Shown: positions 15,349 through 18,393 of the stretch, one piece after another
Layout of the letters: the number at the start of each line of letters is the position of its first letter
Numbering within the stretch: position 1 is the stretch's first letter
Source of the DNA: CANLBN01 sp050633825
Lineage (GTDB): Bacteria > Pseudomonadota > Gammaproteobacteria > Pseudomonadales > Cellvibrionaceae
NCBI GenBank assembly: GCA_050633825.1
Contig: JBOEHG010000071.1
Coordinates: 1-18,393, forward strand
Direction: 5' to 3'
DNA length: 18,393 bases
Translations under genes and position numbers: made by a program
The notes under the pieces: model-generated
Seen by the model: only the letters and a program-made list of their open reading frames with translations
Databases searched by the model: none
Told to the model about the DNA's origin: nothing

Positions 15349-15936
15349 TTTTAGATTAACAATTTCAGAGGGGTCTATATCACGCCATTTAGCATTTGGG
15401 GCTTGAAAATAATGGCGGGCTACCCATCTAAAATGATCGATTGTCATTTTTGTATTTGCCTTTATTTTAACACCGATAAACTCTGTTCCTTTCGGATATA
15501 TAAATTTGCCAATATTTGAGTTAGTCCCAAAACCTAATGCTTTAAGATTACCAACCTCTGTATATGCTACACCAACACTTATAAATACAGGTCTAAATTC
15601 TCTTTTTTGACTATCAATCAAGATAATCTCGGGAGTGATAATTTTATTATCAGAAAGACGCTTTAAGCGATCACTCATAAGGCTAAACTCAGTATTCTGC
15701 TCTTTGCTATCGACAAATGTATACTTACCAATATCAAAAAGGGTTTCCAGTGTTATCACTTGAGGAATAACGTTAAGAGGTTTTTTTAATTGAATTACCT
15801 GCCATTCCGTTGTGATATTGAATGGCCCTTCAATTAATTGATCGGTAGGGGCAGTATCTTGTGCAGAGCAAGACGATATAAACAAAAGAATAAACAGACT
15901 GCAGAACAGCTTATTAGTATAAGGAATTATTTTCAT
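15346..15936 (-). CDS. Third tandem lipoprotein, predicted T6SS immunity protein (copy C)
   Basis: 196 residues. The type II signal peptide with lipobox ISSC (Cys23, Ser at +2) predicts an outer-membrane lipoprotein facing the periplasm. It is paralogous to the two genes upstream (15967-16554, 16557-17147). All three share the start APTDQLIEGPFNITTEWQ, then RLKRL, EF-x-PV, LKALGFGTN, GKFIYP, RW-x-A-x-HYFQAPN and the end IVNLK. I recognise no named family. Because the array follows a secreted hydrolase-type effector gene, the likely role is to block that effector or a relative of it in the periplasm. It starts 30 bases after copy B, and those bases repeat the effector's last codons, so this copy may have arrived with an effector tail. 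No good ribosome binding site lies at normal distance. Confidence 0.75.
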   Translation of the reverse strand: MKIIPYTNKLFCSLFILLFISSCSAQDTAPTDQLIEGPFNITTEWQVIQLKKPLNVIPQVITLETLFDIGKYTFVDSKEQNTEFSLMSDRLKRLSDNKIITPEIILIDSQKREFRPVFISVGVAYTEVGNLKALGFGTNSNIGKFIYPKGTEFIGVKIKANTKMTIDHFRWVARHYFQAPNAKWRDIDPSEIVNLK

Positions 15937-15960
15937 ACTGTTGTTTTTATATCCTTATAT
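15934..15960 (-). pseudogene. Relic of the effector gene's 3' end before immunity copy C
   Basis: Read on the minus strand in the effector's frame, this sequence gives YKDIKTTV and a TGA that overlaps the copy C ATG as ATGA. The intact effector ends FIKDIKTTA with the same ATGA overlap onto copy A. Eighteen bases in a row (TAAGGATATAAAAACAAC) are identical at both places. The AAGGA inside is about 15 bases from the ATG, too far to be kept as an ordinary ribosome binding site, so common descent is the simpler reading. Confidence 0.6.
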
Positions 15961-15966
15961 AAATTA

Positions 15967-16554
15967 CTACTTTAAATTAACTATTTTGGATTTATCTACA
16001 TCTTCCCACTTATCATTAGGTGCTTGATAATAATGACGGGCTATCCATCTAAAATGGTTTATTGTCATACTTACGTTTGACTTTACTTTTAATGCTACAA
16101 ATTTTACGTCATGTGGATAATAAAATTTTCCTTTATCAGGGTTGGTGCCAAATCCTAAAGATCTAAGATCCCCTTTTTTTGTATATGCCAACCCAATACT
16201 TCTATGTACCGGTTGAAATTCACTCCCCGTATCCGTTACCAATATTATGTCAGGGTGAGTAATCATGTTGTCTTGTAAACGCTTAAAGCGCCCACTCATA
16301 ATACTGTTTTCACTACCCACTTCTGTGGTTTCTATAAATTCATATTGCTCCACATCCAATAAAACCTCTAGCGTTTGTACATGAGGTAATGTTTTTAATG
16401 GCTTTTCAAGTGGGATTGTTTGCCATTCCGTTGTGATATTGAAGGGCCCTTCAATTAATTGATCAGTAGGCGCAGCATCTTGAGCCGAGCAAGCTGATAC
16501 AAACAAAAGAATAAAGAGGCTACAAAGTAGCCTATAGGTAGTAGGCCAAGACAT
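15967..16554 (-). CDS. Second tandem lipoprotein, predicted T6SS immunity protein (copy B)
   Basis: 195 residues. The signal peptide runs to the lipobox VSAC (Cys22), again with Ser at +2. It shares the family's conserved ends with copies A and C but has its own middle (VEQYEFIETTEVGSENSIMSG, TDTGSEFQPVHRSIGLAY), which is where different effectors would be told apart. The start lies two bases after the copy A stop (TAA, AA, ATG), so translation is probably coupled; there is no independent strong ribosome binding site. Predicted periplasmic immunity lipoprotein. It may neutralise the neighbouring effector or a variant delivered by other strains, or it may be a redundant copy. Confidence 0.76.
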   Translation of the reverse strand: MSWPTTYRLLCSLFILLFVSACSAQDAAPTDQLIEGPFNITTEWQTIPLEKPLKTLPHVQTLEVLLDVEQYEFIETTEVGSENSIMSGRFKRLQDNMITHPDIILVTDTGSEFQPVHRSIGLAYTKKGDLRSLGFGTNPDKGKFYYPHDVKFVALKVKSNVSMTINHFRWIARHYYQAPNDKWEDVDKSKIVNLK

Positions 16555-16556
16555 TT

Positions 16557-17147
16557 TTATTTTAAGTTAACAATTTCAGAGGCTGCTATCTTATCCCATG
16601 TAGCATTTGGCGCCTGAAAATAATGGTAGGCTATCCATCTTAAATGACTAACTACCATATTTGTATTTGACTTTATTTTAAGCTTCGTAAATTTTACATC
16701 CTTTGGATAAATAAACTTACCTTTATCGGGATTAGTACCGAACCCTAATGCCTTGTAACTTCTTTTTTTAATTTTAGTTGTTGCAATACTTTTAAAAACA
16801 GGCCTAAATTCTCGCCCTTGACTATCAATAAAAATTATTTCTGGTTGTGTAATTTTTCCATCTGATAAGCGCTTTAATCGGTCACTCATAATGCTATATG
16901 AAGTGCTGGGTTTTTTTGTATTAATGAATTCAAATTTCTCTGAATCCAGTAACACTTCTAATTCTTGAATATGTGGTATTGTTTCCAAGGGACTCGCCAA
17001 TACAATAGTTTGCCATTCTGTTGTAATCTTGAACGGCCCTTTAAGTAATTGATCTGTAGGCGCAGTATCTTGAGCCGAACAAGAGGATACGAATAAAAGA
17101 ATAAACAAGCTACAAAGTAGCCTATAGGGATATGAAGATATAATCAT
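16557..17147 (-). CDS. First tandem lipoprotein, predicted cognate immunity protein of the Hcp-linked effector (copy A)
   Basis: 196 residues. The signal peptide YRLLCSLFILLF leads to the lipobox VSSC (Cys23) with Ser at +2, which predicts an outer membrane lipoprotein in the periplasm. The mature part is beta-rich and polar and ends WIAYHYFQAPN then IVNLK. The ATG overlaps the effector stop as ATGA (17147-17144), the tight coupling expected for an effector and its cognate immunity protein. I recognise no named family. A periplasmic location fits an effector whose NlpC/P60-like fold would attack peptidoglycan. Evidence for immunity is positional; inhibition itself is not shown. Confidence 0.78.
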   Translation of the reverse strand: MIISSYPYRLLCSLFILLFVSSCSAQDTAPTDQLLKGPFKITTEWQTIVLASPLETIPHIQELEVLLDSEKFEFINTKKPSTSYSIMSDRLKRLSDGKITQPEIIFIDSQGREFRPVFKSIATTKIKKRSYKALGFGTNPDKGKFIYPKDVKFTKLKIKSNTNMVVSHLRWIAYHYFQAPNATWDKIAASEIVNLK

Positions 17148-17764
17148 GCGGTTGTTTTTATATCCTTAATAAAAGAGAGGTAGTTACTTTTCACCACCAT
17201 ACCCGGTGTAGCGGCATGGGCGGGAAAATTTATTAAGGGTAAGCCTGCTTTTTCATAAGCCCTTACCACCAGCTCGCTACAAAAAAAACTTTCATCATGA
17301 CCAGCCTGACTTCTTTTTTTAACTGCATCAGCTAACTGTACAAATACACCTAGTTTAGTGTGTGCTATAGAACCATTGCAACCTGTTACAACACCTGCTC
17401 GCGAAGCGCCAAGGTAGTCATAAGGCTTACCAGCTTTTTGTTGCTCTTCTGCAAATTCGCAAATCCACCCTGCAAAATTGGCATCTATAGATTTATGACG
17501 ATATAAAGCTGCATAACTGGAGTTATATAATAAATCAGTTAAACGACCTTTTTTCATACCTCCATCACCTACAGCCTCAATTCCCATTCCATTCCCAACA
17601 GCAAGTAATGCATGACTATAACTGGAACAGGAGCCCACTTGAATGACTTTTGATTGAGTATGATCATTGCGGGTAACAATAATATCCGCTGGGCGAATAT
17701 CACTAATATCAAATGTAGTTGGCTTGCTTTCAACATCAAGCTCAATTGTGGATGCGTTTGACAT
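17144..17764 (-). CDS. Putative T6SS effector with permuted NlpC/P60 (YiiX-like) papain fold
   Basis: 206 residues, no signal peptide, as expected for a T6SS cargo. Motifs follow the circularly permuted NlpC/P60 (YaeF/YiiX, LRAT-like) order, His before Cys. These are PADIIVTRN (25-33), SSYSHALLAVG with His51, GIEAVGDGG with Glu63, KPYDYLGASRAG (113-123) and SFFCSELVVRAYEKAGL with Cys162. Such enzymes cut or transfer amide or ester bonds; Vibrio TseH is a T6SS effector of broadly this fold. The likely target is periplasmic peptidoglycan, since the partner proteins are lipoproteins, but lipid substrates are also possible. It starts 14 bases after the hcp stop, with an ideal AAGGAGG ribosome binding site, and overlaps immunity copy A by four bases. 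Delivery bound inside the Hcp ring is inferred from this linkage. Confidence 0.82.
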   Translation of the reverse strand: MSNASTIELDVESKPTTFDISDIRPADIIVTRNDHTQSKVIQVGSCSSYSHALLAVGNGMGIEAVGDGGMKKGRLTDLLYNSSYAALYRHKSIDANFAGWICEFAEEQQKAGKPYDYLGASRAGVVTGCNGSIAHTKLGVFVQLADAVKKRSQAGHDESFFCSELVVRAYEKAGLPLINFPAHAATPGMVVKSNYLSFIKDIKTTA

Positions 17765-17778
17765 ATATCCTCCTTAAT

Positions 17779-18267
17779 TTATTTTTTAGTATTAGTCGCC
17801 GTATTAAAACCAACCGCAATGGGGGCTTGTGCATTACCGTCTTCGTCGTAAGGGGTATATTTTGCCTCTATATCCACAAAGCTGATTTTTATGGTTTCTA
17901 ATGGGCGCGTCCCTTCTCTATTGGATGCTTTTACTTGATAATTACTGATCAACGCGTTTTTTAAGGTATATTCAATAAAGGGCTGAGCGCCTGAACCTGT
18001 GCCGGTTTTGGTTTGGGAAATTTTAATGGTTTTACCGCGGCCGCAGCAGGATTCGATAAAGATTTTGGGCGTGGCTTTATCCATATAGCGTGTAATCACT
18101 AAATCCGTAATCACAGCGTTTGAGCTTTCTCGATCACCTTGGGTCGATGTACTGGATGTAATTTGACGGGTTGTTCCCCATTGCCACTGGTTAATATCCA
18201 ACCAGTCTTTATGATGTGTATCAGAAGCTTCGCCGGGAACGCCTTCAATATGCAAGAATGCTGACAT
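17779..18267 (-). CDS. hcp: Hcp family type VI secretion tube/effector-carrier protein
   Basis: 162 residues, the normal size for Hcp1-type proteins (DUF796). Hcp hexamer rings stack to form the inner tube of the T6SS and can carry small effectors in the ring lumen. Family features are the start FLHIEGVPGEASDTHHKDW, the strand QWQWGTTRQI, VITDLVITRYMDKATPKIF, KTIKISQTKTG and YTLKNALISNYQV, and the ending IKISFVDIEAKYTPYDEDG. A GAGGAC Shine-Dalgarno site lies about seven bases before the ATG. It is the first gene of the five-gene minus-strand module. No VgrG, PAAR or sheath gene lies within the window, so it appears to be an orphan hcp working with a T6SS encoded elsewhere. Confidence 0.95.
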   Translation of the reverse strand: MSAFLHIEGVPGEASDTHHKDWLDINQWQWGTTRQITSSTSTQGDRESSNAVITDLVITRYMDKATPKIFIESCCGRGKTIKISQTKTGTGSGAQPFIEYTLKNALISNYQVKASNREGTRPLETIKISFVDIEAKYTPYDEDGNAQAPIAVGFNTATNTKK

Positions 18268-18343
18268 TACTATAGTCCTCTATATCCATTGTCATTTTAT
18301 TGTTCGATTACCTATGAACAGGGACACTATACAAAAACCAATT

Positions 18344-18360
18344 AATAACTTATAGTTATT
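18344..18360. promoter_or_regulatory. Palindrome upstream of hcp
   Basis: AATAACT (18344-18350) and AGTTATT (18354-18360) form a perfect 7-bp inverted repeat around TAT. It lies about 77 bases upstream of the hcp ATG. A weak -35/-10 pair on the minus strand (TTGAAA, 17 bases, TAAAAA) overlaps its far side. It could be an operator. No sigma54-type GG-N10-GC element was seen. Confidence 0.35.
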
Positions 18361-18393
18361 TTTATTAAAAACAGTCGCCCTTTTCAACAAAAG

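Overview
The window looks like chromosomal DNA of a marine-type gammaproteobacterium. It opens with the 3' part of engB, whose protein closely follows the enterobacterial YihA pattern. It also carries an Hcp-type type VI secretion (T6SS) protein, several lipoproteins with canonical lipoboxes, a YfcA-like TSUP transporter and a large secreted glycoside hydrolase. Most of the DNA is AT-rich (about 33% GC in a hand-counted 60-base line at 16681-16740). A block around 13.6-15.2 kb is clearly richer (about 57% GC over 14341-14460). The genus cannot be read from the sequence. No tRNA, rRNA, CRISPR array, transposase or integrase was seen.

Layout. 1-533: engB (partial). 669-2546: a strong sigma70-type promoter, a 65-residue acidic peptide gene and a 517-residue protein with a papain/C39-like cysteine protease core, probably an accessory two-gene unit. 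2557-7085 (minus strand): YfcA-like transporter, small lipoprotein, 916-residue secreted clan GH-A glycoside hydrolase and MAPEG protein. 7190-8269 (plus): membrane protein and DUF924 protein. 8464-11006 (plus): operon of an ankyrin-repeat protein, a VOC/glyoxalase-fold protein and an isoprenylcysteine-methyltransferase-like membrane protein. 11022-12162 (minus): a lipoprotein and a membrane-anchored unknown.

12.2-15.3 kb is a compositionally foreign block. A LysR regulator is divergent from a minus-strand operon of SAM methyltransferase, VTT/DedA-like membrane protein, a 23-codon ORF and a GNAT acetyltransferase. It is bracketed by 28-bp imperfect direct repeats (26/28 identical), and the right copy ends exactly on the stop codon of the neighbouring lipoprotein gene.

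15346-18267 (minus strand) is the most interesting part: an orphan T6SS effector module. It runs hcp, then a putative effector with a permuted NlpC/P60 (YiiX-like) fold, then three tandem paralogous lipoproteins that are the likely periplasmic immunity proteins. The first immunity gene overlaps the effector stop by four bases. The third is preceded by a short sequence that repeats the last codons of the effector in frame with the same overlap. This suggests it was copied or acquired together with the tail of an effector gene, and it records how the immunity array grew.
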